Assembly: GCA_013298335.1 (NCBI GenBank)
Contig: JAAFHI010000291.1
Location: 1 to 5,489, forward strand
Reading direction: 5' to 3'
From: Actinomycetota bacterium
Lineage (GTDB): Bacteria > Acidobacteriota > Blastocatellia > Chloracidobacteriales > Chloracidobacteriaceae
Length of the DNA: 5,489 bases
The notes beneath the pieces were generated by a model. That model searched no databases, was not told the DNA's origin, and worked only from the letters and a program-made list of their open reading frames with translations. Both the position numbers and the translations under genes were made by a program. Positions 1 through 5,059 of this stretch are shown here, piece by piece. The number at the start of each line of letters is the position of its first letter. Position 1 is the first letter of the stretch.

Positions 1-115
1 CGATCAGGGCCCGAATACCGGCGGCATGGGCACGTTTTCCACGCCTTCCCTGCTGGATGAAGCCTTCCAGAAAAAAGTTCTTCGGAAAATTGCCCAGCCG
101 ACGCTCGCGGCGCTG

Positions 116-118
116 TAA
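116..118 (+). other. In-frame ochre codon inside purD
   Basis: TAA lies in the purD reading frame between ...T-L-A-A-L and S-E-G-I-V-F-K-G. Neither flank shows a frameshift. TAA ends other genes here (the signal peptidase gene at 984-986, the first zinc-ribbon gene at 4147-4149), so it is not a reassigned sense codon. Confidence 0.9.
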
Positions 119-145
119 TCCGAAGGCATCGTTTTCAAGGGAATT

Positions 146-607
146 TTGTTTATCGGACTGATGTTGACCGAAACCGGCGCCAAGGTCCTTGAATACAACG
201 TACGGCTCGGCGATCCGGAAACACAGGTCATCCTTCCCCGCCTCAGCACCCCACTGGTGGACGTTTTCGAAGCCATCGCGGAAGGAAAACTCGACTCAAT
301 CGAGGTCAACTGGTCCGAAGAATCCGCCGTGTGCGTCGTCATGGCCTCGGAGGGCTACCCCGCCACCGCCACGCCGAACCAGCCGATTTCGGGACTCAAG
401 GAAGCCGCGAAAATCCCCGGCGTTCAGGTATTTCACGCCGGAACAAGCCGCGATGACGAAACCGGCAAGTACGTCACGAGCGGCGGGCGCGTACTCGGCG
501 TCACCGCCCTCGCCCAGGACCTCGCCACCGCCCGCGAACGGGCCTATTCGGCGGTCAACCTGATCGACTTCAAGGGCAAACAGTTCCGGACCGATATCGC
601 CAAATAA
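146..607 (+). CDS. Possible separately translated PurD C-terminal fragment
   Basis: If translation restarts after the TAA at 116-118, the earliest candidate start in the purD frame is TTG at 146, with ATG at 161. An AAGGGA sequence at 137-142 lies only 3 nt before the TTG, but it also encodes conserved Lys-Gly, so it may be chance. The product, 153 residues from TTG, would hold the E-Y-N-V-R-L-G-D-P-E-T-Q segment and the C-terminal domain but lack the rest of the ATP-grasp fold, and is unlikely to be active alone. I list it because an automatic annotation would call it; I favour a single interrupted purD. Confidence 0.3.
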   Translation: MFIGLMLTETGAKVLEYNVRLGDPETQVILPRLSTPLVDVFEAIAEGKLDSIEVNWSEESAVCVVMASEGYPATATPNQPISGLKEAAKIPGVQVFHAGTSRDDETGKYVTSGGRVLGVTALAQDLATARERAYSAVNLIDFKGKQFRTDIAK

Positions 608-615
608 AAAAGGCC

Positions 616-647
616 AAAAAAAGGCCCCCGCTTTTCAGCGGAGGCCC
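616..647 (-). terminator. Intrinsic terminator of the M16-lepB-CPXCG cluster
   Basis: Read on the minus strand, the arms are GGCCTCCGC (646-638) and GCGGGGGCC (631-623). They form a 9-bp stem with one G-T wobble and a 6-nt loop, followed directly by seven T (622-616), then GGCC and six more T (611-606). On the plus strand the wobble becomes a C-A mismatch and no T-run follows the hairpin, so it serves the minus-strand genes. Its T-runs reach the purD stop codon, consistent with convergent genes sharing a minimal boundary. Confidence 0.85.
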
Positions 648-753
648 CAATTCCGGCGTGACGGAAAAAATAGAGAGAACCGATACATGTCTACATGCGT
701 GGAAATCGGCTTTTTCCGACACGAAAAAAATATTTTTTCAAAAAAATTCCGGA

Positions 754-942
754 TCAGTCTTCCGCAACCGCCCAAATGACGACCTCACCGTAATCGTCAT
801 CGTATTCGACCCGCAAAATATTGGGACGACAACAGACCTGGCAATCCTCGACATACTCCTGATTCTGCCCACCCCCGGGATCGAGAAACGTTTCGTTCTC
901 CTCTCCGCAATAGGCACAGGTGTAGACGGCGTTTTCCTGCAT
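754..942 (-). CDS. Small Cys-rich CPXCG-type putative zinc-binding protein
   Basis: This 62-residue protein carries C9-x-x-C12-G near the N-terminus and C34-x-x-C37-C38-R-P in the middle, with a conserved-looking D-P-G-G-G and Q-E-Y-V-E-D between them. This matches the 'CPXCG motif-containing cysteine-rich' family (Pfam Cys_rich_CPXG), whose members are about 60 residues long. The first knuckle reads C-A-Y-C-G rather than C-P-x-C-G. The two CxxC pairs probably bind one zinc; the fifth Cys is spare. The C-terminal third is acidic (E-D-D-D). No signal peptide or membrane helix is visible, so it is probably cytosolic; the family's role is not known to me. It follows the signal peptidase gene by 41 nt and ends before the strong terminator at 616-647, so it is probably the last gene of that transcript. 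No clear ribosome binding site precedes its ATG. Confidence 0.85.
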   Translation of the reverse strand: MQENAVYTCAYCGEENETFLDPGGGQNQEYVEDCQVCCRPNILRVEYDDDYGEVVIWAVAED

Positions 943-983
943 AACGGTCGAAAATTTCTCAAAAAGTGTGAAATCCGCCCGGA

Positions 984-1964
984 TTACTCGTCATCCGTCT
1001 CGTTTTGAGCCGCCTGACCAAGTTGACGCAACGGTTTGAGATCCGCCGGGTCGTCTCCGATGCTTCCGGCCTCCGACAACGGCCAGTAGCGATACACGGC
1101 CTTCCCGTAAATGTACATTTCAGGAACGAAGCCCCAACTGCGGCTGTCGTTGCTCGCATCGCGGTTGTCGCCCATCACGAAATAATGATGCGGCTCGACC
1201 ACCCACGTATGGGGTGCGCTGATGTTGGCCGTGTAATCCCTGGACAGGTAGTTTTCCGGCACAAGCTGGCCGTTGATGCGGAGTTTCCCGTTGCTGATGG
1301 TGATTTCGTCACCCGGCAGCCCGATGACCCGCTTGATGAAGTTCTTTCCCGGATCCTTCGGGTAATAAAACACCACGATGTCGCCCCGCTCGATCTTCCG
1401 GAAGTTGTAGATGAACCGGTTGATGAAGATGCGCTCTCCGTCGTGCAGCCGGGGCAGCATGCTGGTCCCTTCCACCTTGACCGGCTGGATGACGAACACC
1501 CCGATTAAAATCGCCACCGCCAGAGCCAGCGAAATGTCGCGAACGATACCAAGGCTTTCCCTTGCCCACATCCGCCATTTCGGGGTTTCCTCGTTTGGCA
1601 GCGCCACCGAAACGCCTGAATCGTCCTTCAGACTGACATCCGCGAAAGGCGCGTGGGTATTTCCGACGGTCCACAACGGGCGGAACTGGGGTTTTTCGCC
1701 TTCCCTGGATTCAATTTCCGGTTCCCACGCTGGTTCTTCAACCGCCTGCGACTCGGCTTCCACAAAATTCTCAGGGGGCTCGGCCATTTCGCCATTTACT
1801 TTAAAGTCGGGTGTATGGATCTCTTCAGTCGCCCCGGTGACCAGCGTTGAAGCTTCAGGTTCGCTCGGTTCAGGGCCGCAATTCCATCCGTCCGCGGACG
1901 GATGGTCTGAATTTTCGGCAAAATCGGGGCTGTTTGAGGCAGAAAGGTTGTCGAAATCAGTCAT
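984..1964 (-). CDS. lepB: Signal peptidase I with long acidic N-terminal extension
   Basis: LepB is a membrane serine/lysine protease that cleaves signal peptides from exported proteins. At 326 residues it contains one predicted membrane helix (about 142-161, S-L-A-L-A-V-A-I-L-I-G). Next comes E-G-T-S-M-L with nucleophile Ser168, R-G-D-I-V-V-F-Y-Y-P (193-202), K-R-V-I-G-L-P-G-D with general-base Lys211, and G-D-N-R-D-A-S-N-D-S-R-S-W-G (265-278). All family boxes are intact, so it should be active, with its catalytic domain on the outer face of the membrane. The first roughly 130 residues are unusual: rich in Glu, Asp, Pro and Ser, with no recognisable domain, probably disordered and cytoplasmic. 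The ATG at 1964 is preceded by AAGGAG at 1984-1979, with a long 14-nt spacing. The gene lies 57 nt downstream of the M16-like gene, whose signal peptide it could process, and is likely cotranscribed with it. Confidence 0.97.
   Translation of the reverse strand: MTDFDNLSASNSPDFAENSDHPSADGWNCGPEPSEPEASTLVTGATEEIHTPDFKVNGEMAEPPENFVEAESQAVEEPAWEPEIESREGEKPQFRPLWTVGNTHAPFADVSLKDDSGVSVALPNEETPKWRMWARESLGIVRDISLALAVAILIGVFVIQPVKVEGTSMLPRLHDGERIFINRFIYNFRKIERGDIVVFYYPKDPGKNFIKRVIGLPGDEITISNGKLRINGQLVPENYLSRDYTANISAPHTWVVEPHHYFVMGDNRDASNDSRSWGFVPEMYIYGKAVYRYWPLSEAGSIGDDPADLKPLRQLGQAAQNETDDE
1884..1905. repeat. Perfect 22-bp palindrome inside the lepB 5' coding region
   Basis: The half-site CCATCCGTCCG is followed with no spacer by its exact reverse complement CGGACGGATGG. 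It lies in the lepB frame and encodes H-P-S-A-D-G-W (residues 21-27) in the acidic extension. It could fold in mRNA, bind a dimeric protein, or simply be chance. The palindrome is certain; its function is unknown. Confidence 0.75.
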
Positions 1965-1978
1965 TTTCGAAACACCGA

Positions 1979-1984
1979 CTCCTT
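1979..1984 (-). promoter_or_regulatory. Ribosome binding site of lepB
   Basis: AAGGAG on the minus strand is the only strong Shine-Dalgarno match near the lepB start. It is 14 nt from the ATG at 1964, longer than optimal, but no in-frame start lies closer. It supports the full-length reading that includes the acidic extension. Confidence 0.6.
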
Positions 1985-2021
1985 GCGAAAATTCTGATGA
2001 GCGAAGGGGTTTGGAAAGTGG

Positions 2022-3395
2022 TTACGGCTTTACGGGCGAAGAAGTTGCCGGAGTTTCAAAGAGACTGACCGTCCCGAACTGGGAAAGGGCGTCCTTTTGG
2101 GTGGCCGACCCGCCGTAAACGGTGACCAGCAACCCCTTCCCGCCCAGTTTTTCAAGAACCGGCTTCAGTTGCTCCATCGTCAGATCGGCAATCCGTTGCG
2201 GAAGTTCGGAATCGGCGCGTTGCCCCAAGCCGTACCGTTCGAGGACCGATAAAACCATCGCGATTTCGTAATTGCTTTTCCCTTCCGCCTCGTACCGCTT
2301 GAGAACCGCCGCCTTCGCGGCCTGAATCTCGGTTTCAGTGAGCGGCTTTTCCCGAAGTTCACGGAGACGGGAAGAAAACAGACCGACGACTTCGGCGGCA
2401 CGACCAGGTTCCGAGGCCATTCGAATGACCCACGGACTGTCCGGAAGATGCCGCATTTCCACCGCAATTCCTTCGGGTTGAAACCGCGTCTTGAGAATTT
2501 CGGCAATCACCAGCCACGCCAGACGCTCATTCTCGGGAAATCGGGTGGTGAACCAGCCGATGCGGACCTGGGGGTTCGAAACGGCTTCATCGGGCTGCAA
2601 AACAATCTTCGTGCCGCTGATTTCGGTCGGCGGAAGGAAGGAATAAGGGGCCGGTTTGGCCTTGACCCAGCCACCGAAGGATTTACGGGCATCGGAACGC
2701 ACCCGTTCAGCCGTCACGTCGCCCACAATGATGACCGCCGCGTTGTTCGGCATGTAATGGCGTTTCCAGAATTCCGCGACGTCGAATCGGGTGATGGCCT
2801 GCACGGATTCGGGCGTTCCGTCAATGGAATGATGGTAGGGGTGCGCGCCATACAGGGTTTTGAAAAACAATTCATCGCCCTTTTCACCAGGGGACGCCGC
2901 CCGGCTCACGATTTCAAGCTGCGCCTGCTTGAAAGGCTGGAACTGGGTGTCGAGAAATGTCTTTTTGGATAGATCGGGGGTGGTCAACAGGGTGCCGAGC
3001 AATTCGAGAAACACCGTCACGTTGCGTGCCGGGCCAGTGATGCTCAAACGCGTCATGTCCCAATCGACGAAGAGGTCCAACTGGGCCTGGTTTTCCTCCA
3101 GTTCCAGCTTGATGCGCTCCGTGTTGTAACCGCCGCCGCCAGCCAGCAGCGTTTCAGCCGTCAATCGGGCAAGTCCGGCTTTCCCGGCCCGGTCGAAAGT
3201 CGAACCGACCTTCACCACGACCGAAACCGTCACTGAGGTTGAACCGGGGCGTGAAGCGACCAGCACGGGCAGGTCGGTCAGCAGAACATCCCGCTGAACG
3301 GACGGAAGACGGCCCGGTGACGGCCCGGTCTGGGCAAGGACGGTAGCGGACAGGGAAAAGAGGAGAAAAAGCGAAAGAAAACTGGTTCGGAACAT
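2022..3395 (-). CDS. Secreted M16-family (insulinase-like) protein lacking the zinc-binding motif
   Basis: This 457-residue protein (from ATG 3395) begins with a signal peptide: M-F-R-T-S then a hydrophobic stretch, with likely cleavage after V-L-A near residue 21. The first M16 domain follows (about 40-180), then the M16 C-terminal domain (roughly 185-370, including G-T-P-E-S-V and R-H-Y-M-P-N-N-A-A-V-I-I-V-G-D-V). In active M16 enzymes the first domain carries G-L-A-H-x-x-E-H; here the equivalent reads G-L-A-R-L-T-A-E-T, replacing both His and the Glu. It should therefore not bind catalytic zinc. Many bacterial M16 proteins work as an active/inactive pair; this resembles the inactive partner, yet no active partner is adjacent on either side. 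An upstream ATG at 3425 is possible, but it has no ribosome binding site and falls in a likely -10 box, whereas ATG 3395 has AGGA 8 nt upstream. It is probably the first gene of a cluster with lepB. Confidence 0.9.
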   Translation of the reverse strand: MFRTSFLSLFLLFSLSATVLAQTGPSPGRLPSVQRDVLLTDLPVLVASRPGSTSVTVSVVVKVGSTFDRAGKAGLARLTAETLLAGGGGYNTERIKLELEENQAQLDLFVDWDMTRLSITGPARNVTVFLELLGTLLTTPDLSKKTFLDTQFQPFKQAQLEIVSRAASPGEKGDELFFKTLYGAHPYHHSIDGTPESVQAITRFDVAEFWKRHYMPNNAAVIIVGDVTAERVRSDARKSFGGWVKAKPAPYSFLPPTEISGTKIVLQPDEAVSNPQVRIGWFTTRFPENERLAWLVIAEILKTRFQPEGIAVEMRHLPDSPWVIRMASEPGRAAEVVGLFSSRLRELREKPLTETEIQAAKAAVLKRYEAEGKSNYEIAMVLSVLERYGLGQRADSELPQRIADLTMEQLKPVLEKLGGKGLLVTVYGGSATQKDALSQFGTVSLFETPATSSPVKP

Positions 3396-3403
3396 TCCGG
3401 AAT

Positions 3404-3407
3404 TCCT
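3404..3407 (-). promoter_or_regulatory. Ribosome binding site that decides the M16-like start
   Basis: AGGA on the minus strand lies 8 nt before ATG 3395 and places the start directly at the signal peptide. The alternative ATG at 3425 has nothing comparable upstream. Confidence 0.6.
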
Positions 3408-3423
3408 AAACGTAGGGCGAGCC

Positions 3424-3429
3424 ATAATA
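3424..3429 (-). promoter_or_regulatory. Candidate -10 box for the M16-lepB-CPXCG cluster
   Basis: TATTAT on the minus strand differs from the TATAAT consensus at one position and is the most AT-rich spot in the divergent intergenic region. It would start transcription about 20 nt before ATG 3395. No good -35 box lies at 16-18 nt spacing (GACGAA at 17 nt is poor), so a weak or activator-dependent promoter is the best reading. Confidence 0.35.
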
Positions 3430-3435
3430 AATTGC

Positions 3436-3450
3436 CGAATCGAAGATTCG
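3436..3450. repeat. Short inverted repeat upstream of the M16-like gene
   Basis: CGAATC, three bases (GAA), then GATTCG form perfect 6-bp arms in the intergenic region, just upstream of the candidate -10 box and reaching towards its -35 position. It could be an operator; six-base arms also arise by chance. Confidence 0.35.
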
Positions 3451-3546
3451 TCGGGAAACCCCGCGAACGACAGCGGATGGTAATCAAGGAAGTTGATTTA
3501 CGCCAGCCTGATGCGTTCCCGCCAACCGACGATGCTTCACCCCAAA

Positions 3547-3552
3547 GAGGAG
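3547..3552 (+). promoter_or_regulatory. Ribosome binding site that decides the first zinc-ribbon gene start
   Basis: GAGGAG lies 9 nt before ATG 3562, a near-ideal Shine-Dalgarno arrangement. It favours that ATG over the TTG at 3493 and any other upstream start in the same frame. Confidence 0.75.
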
Positions 3553-3561
3553 CATTCGCCC

Positions 3562-4149
3562 ATGTTTTGTCCCACCTGCGGTACCGAATCCCATTTTCCC
3601 GAACAACGCTTTTGCAAAACCTGCGGGACAAACATCGCCGTCCTGTCGCAACTCCTCAAAACGCCACCAACCCCGTTTTCCGAAGCGCCGACGGTTTCGC
3701 AACCGCAACACCGGGCCCAGGTGGTTTCGATGCCGTCGGCGGGCGCGCAATCACTGGCCAATACCATCGACAGCCTGGCCCGGCGCGAAGATCACCTGCG
3801 GACCACCCTGCGCCGCATCGGCTGGGCGATGCTGCTCGGCGGCCCGATGATGATTCCGAGCATCGCCATCATCGGGGGCGTGACGAATACCTTTCCGGAG
3901 TTCTGCGTTTTCGGCATTCCGGTCACGTTCGTCGGCATTTTCCTCCTGCTGTTCACGCGATTCGCCCTGAAAAGGCCGGAACTGCCGAATGTCATCATCG
4001 TTCACCAGAACGACCTCGCTCCGGCACAACCGGTTCCAATGAGCACGCCGCTCCCCATCGGCCATTCAAATTACTTGAATCCACCACGCAGTGTGACGGA
4101 AGATACGACCGGACGGTTGAGCTATCAGCCGATTCCCTACGCCCGGTAA
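3562..4149 (+). CDS. Zinc-ribbon membrane protein, paralogue 1
   Basis: This 195-residue protein starts with a zinc ribbon: C3-P-T-C6-G and C18-K-T-C21-G at the extreme N-terminus. A Pro/Ser/Gln-rich linker (about 31-75) and a charged segment (R-R-E-D-H, L-R-R-I-G-W) follow. There are then two hydrophobic helices (about 86-107 and 116-134) and a C-terminal tail containing S-V-T-E-D-T-T (177-183). The start at ATG 3562 matches the start of the next gene (M-F-C-P-x-C) and has a strong GAGGAG site; an upstream extension to TTG 3493 has no such support. The second gene repeats the same architecture 22 nt downstream, so the two are a tandem duplication and probably cotranscribed. The zinc ribbon is likely cytoplasmic with the helices forming a hairpin, but topology is inferred. 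I recognise no named family function. The S-V-T-E-x-T-T tail recalls zinc-ribbon proteins of Acidobacteriota, from memory only. Confidence 0.85.
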   Translation: MFCPTCGTESHFPEQRFCKTCGTNIAVLSQLLKTPPTPFSEAPTVSQPQHRAQVVSMPSAGAQSLANTIDSLARREDHLRTTLRRIGWAMLLGGPMMIPSIAIIGGVTNTFPEFCVFGIPVTFVGIFLLLFTRFALKRPELPNVIIVHQNDLAPAQPVPMSTPLPIGHSNYLNPPRSVTEDTTGRLSYQPIPYAR

Positions 4150-4171
4150 ACCGCCTCCGCCACCAATCACT

Positions 4172-4810
4172 ATGTTCTGCCCGAATTGCGCCACGCCGAC
4201 CCAGATTCCCGACCAGAATTTCTGCAAAACCTGCGGGACGAACCTGCTCGCCGTCACACAGGCGCTGTCGGTTTCAGGCTCGTCACCGGTGCTCCCGGCT
4301 TTTCCGCCCCAAACGGGCGCATTCGTGAATGCTTCACCCCCTCCGGCCTTTTCACCACAATTGGAAGCGATTCCCCATTACCAGGACCAGCTCCTCCGCC
4401 GGAAACTGTCCCGGATCGGCTGGGGAATGATGGGAGGAGGAATTCTTTTAGCGATGTTTCTGAGTATTTTGGGGGGGGCGTTCGAGGCGCTTTCGGGTCG
4501 GCTCGGTCATTTCATTGGTGAACTGGCCAGTTTCGGCGGTTTTTTCTTCATGTCCGGGATTATCCTGCTGATTTACAACCGGATTCTGCATAAGAAACAC
4601 CCGCTCCCCCAGGTGGTCGTGCTGCAACCGAACGGAACCGCCGTTCCGGTGACTCCCGGACTCCAGCCGCCCCCGATTTCCTATCAGAACCTGCCCCCGG
4701 CACCCGCCACCATCTATGACACGCCCCCGAGCGTGACCGAAAACACCACGGCGCACCTCAAAATCCCGTTTCAGGCTCCTTTTCCGCAAGGTTCACGGGA
4801 TACGCAGTAA
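4172..4810 (+). CDS. Zinc-ribbon membrane protein, paralogue 2
   Basis: This 212-residue protein has the same plan as the preceding gene. Its zinc ribbon is C3-P-N-C6 and C18-K-T-C21-G. A Pro-rich linker (31-65) leads to L-S-R-I-G-W, two hydrophobic helices (about 82-104 and 119-139), a second Pro-rich stretch, and the tail P-P-S-V-T-E-N-T-T (185-193). The best-conserved parts between the two copies are the zinc ribbon (F-C-K-T-C-G-T-N), the R-I-G-W entry to the first helix and the tail; linkers have diverged. It starts 22 nt after the first copy's stop with no visible Shine-Dalgarno sequence, suggesting translational coupling. Eight consecutive G at 4471-4478, in the codons after the first helix core, make the gene prone to slippage. 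Its last 18 nt overlap the end of the convergent gene at 4793-5059. Function unknown; a membrane-anchored sensor or scaffold is conceivable. Confidence 0.87.
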   Translation: MFCPNCATPTQIPDQNFCKTCGTNLLAVTQALSVSGSSPVLPAFPPQTGAFVNASPPPAFSPQLEAIPHYQDQLLRRKLSRIGWGMMGGGILLAMFLSILGGAFEALSGRLGHFIGELASFGGFFFMSGIILLIYNRILHKKHPLPQVVVLQPNGTAVPVTPGLQPPPISYQNLPPAPATIYDTPPSVTENTTAHLKIPFQAPFPQGSRDTQ

Positions 4811-5059
4811 CCGGCGGATCGTTCCGGCCAGTTTCCCGCGTTTTTTTGGTTCGTGAAGCTCCTTCCACAACCGCTTTTTCGCATAGCTTTCGGCGGCGAG
4901 TTCCAGTCCGGTCATATCAAGACGGGAAAGACTGTCCCGCTCGTCATCCGTCAGCCCGAATGGCTCGACCGTCCGGTCGGGGTCTTCCAGAAATCGGACC
5001 CGGAAATCCGCTTCGGAATACAGCCGGGCTAAAACGACTTCAAATTCGGGTGAACTCAT
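4793..5059 (-). CDS. 88-residue helical protein, probable MNIO (DUF692) partner
   Basis: This protein has no cysteine, no signal peptide and no membrane helix. It opens with an amphipathic, probably helical section containing A-R-L-Y, F-R-V-R-F-L-E-D-P and F-G-L-T-D-D-E-R-D-S-L (about 10-45). Next is L-E-L-A-A-E-S-Y-A-K-K-R (53-64), then a strongly basic C-terminus (K-K-R-G-K, R-R-L-L-R-I-P). The 'FL-x-D-P ... F-G-L-T-x-x-E-R' pattern resembles the small helical LigA-type or Nif11-type domains, some of which serve as leader peptides or recognition domains; this likeness is by eye. The ATG at 5059 lies inside the end of the MNIO gene (20-nt overlap, different frame) with no clear ribosome binding site, so translation is probably coupled and the products may act together. 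It could be a substrate-recognition partner, a precursor, or an unrelated cotranscribed protein. It does not look like the DUF2063-type partner seen with some MNIO enzymes. Confidence 0.75.
   Translation of the reverse strand: MSSPEFEVVLARLYSEADFRVRFLEDPDRTVEPFGLTDDERDSLSRLDMTGLELAAESYAKKRLWKELHEPKKRGKLAGTIRRLLRIP

Larger units (their letters stand above)
2..607 (+). pseudogene. purD: Phosphoribosylamine-glycine ligase (GARS), C-terminal part, interrupted by an in-frame TAA
   Basis: PurD joins glycine to phosphoribosylamine using ATP, the second step of de novo purine synthesis, in the cytosol. The gene enters from the left edge. The first codons give D-Q-G-P-N-T-G-G-M-G-T, the ATP-grasp motif of PurD. 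After the stop the same frame continues with F-K-G-I-L-F-I-G-L-M-L and E-Y-N-V-R-L-G-D-P-E-T-Q, the conserved metal/ATP-binding segment, then the C-terminal GARS domain to TAA at 605-607. There are 38 codons before and 162 after the TAA at 116-118, which together match the expected length of this half of the family (about 420-430 residues in full). Homology runs straight across the stop with no frame change. The site sits in the usual 'LxxEG' stretch, so a Gln (CAA) or Lys (AAA) codon changed by one base is likely. A nonsense mutation, a base-calling error and readthrough cannot be told apart here. Family assignment is very secure; functional status is not. Confidence 0.85.

Noticed and set aside
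704..717. TCGG/CCGA hairpin as a second terminator of the minus-strand cluster
   Set aside because: The stem is only 4 bp and has no proper T-run, whereas the structure at 616-647 is far stronger.
658..1008. Plus-strand open frame of 116 codons opposite the CPXCG gene
   Set aside because: It lies antisense to a gene with clear family motifs, has no recognisable motif or ribosome binding site, and contains the AT-rich intergenic spacer.
1411..2118. Long plus-strand open frame opposite lepB and the end of the M16-like gene
   Set aside because: It is a shadow of two well-supported minus-strand genes; its Ser/Thr/Pro-rich translation shows no domain.
3394..3406. Overlapping short palindromes ATTCCGGAAT and GGAATTCC at the M16-like start
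   Set aside because: Eight to ten base palindromes built on TTCCGGAA-like words recur in the window and are partly codon-driven, so a specific site cannot be supported.
3396..3425. Ten-residue longer start of the M16-like protein at ATG 3425
   Set aside because: No ribosome binding site, overlap with a likely -10 box, and it would put a charged leader before an otherwise normal signal peptide.
3493..3561. Upstream extension of the first zinc-ribbon gene from TTG 3493 (23 extra residues)
   Set aside because: The extension has no family-like sequence, the second copy starts with M-F-C-P, and GAGGAG is placed ideally for ATG 3562.
3432..4328. Long plus-strand open frame (298 codons) across both zinc-ribbon genes
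   Set aside because: It runs in another frame over genes with paired zinc ribbons and membrane helices; its Arg/Pro/His-rich translation is typical of a GC-rich off-frame.
4841..4847. Run of seven T as a terminator for the second zinc-ribbon gene
   Set aside because: No convincing stem precedes it, and the run is explained by two AAA Lys codons of the minus-strand gene (K-K-R-G-K).
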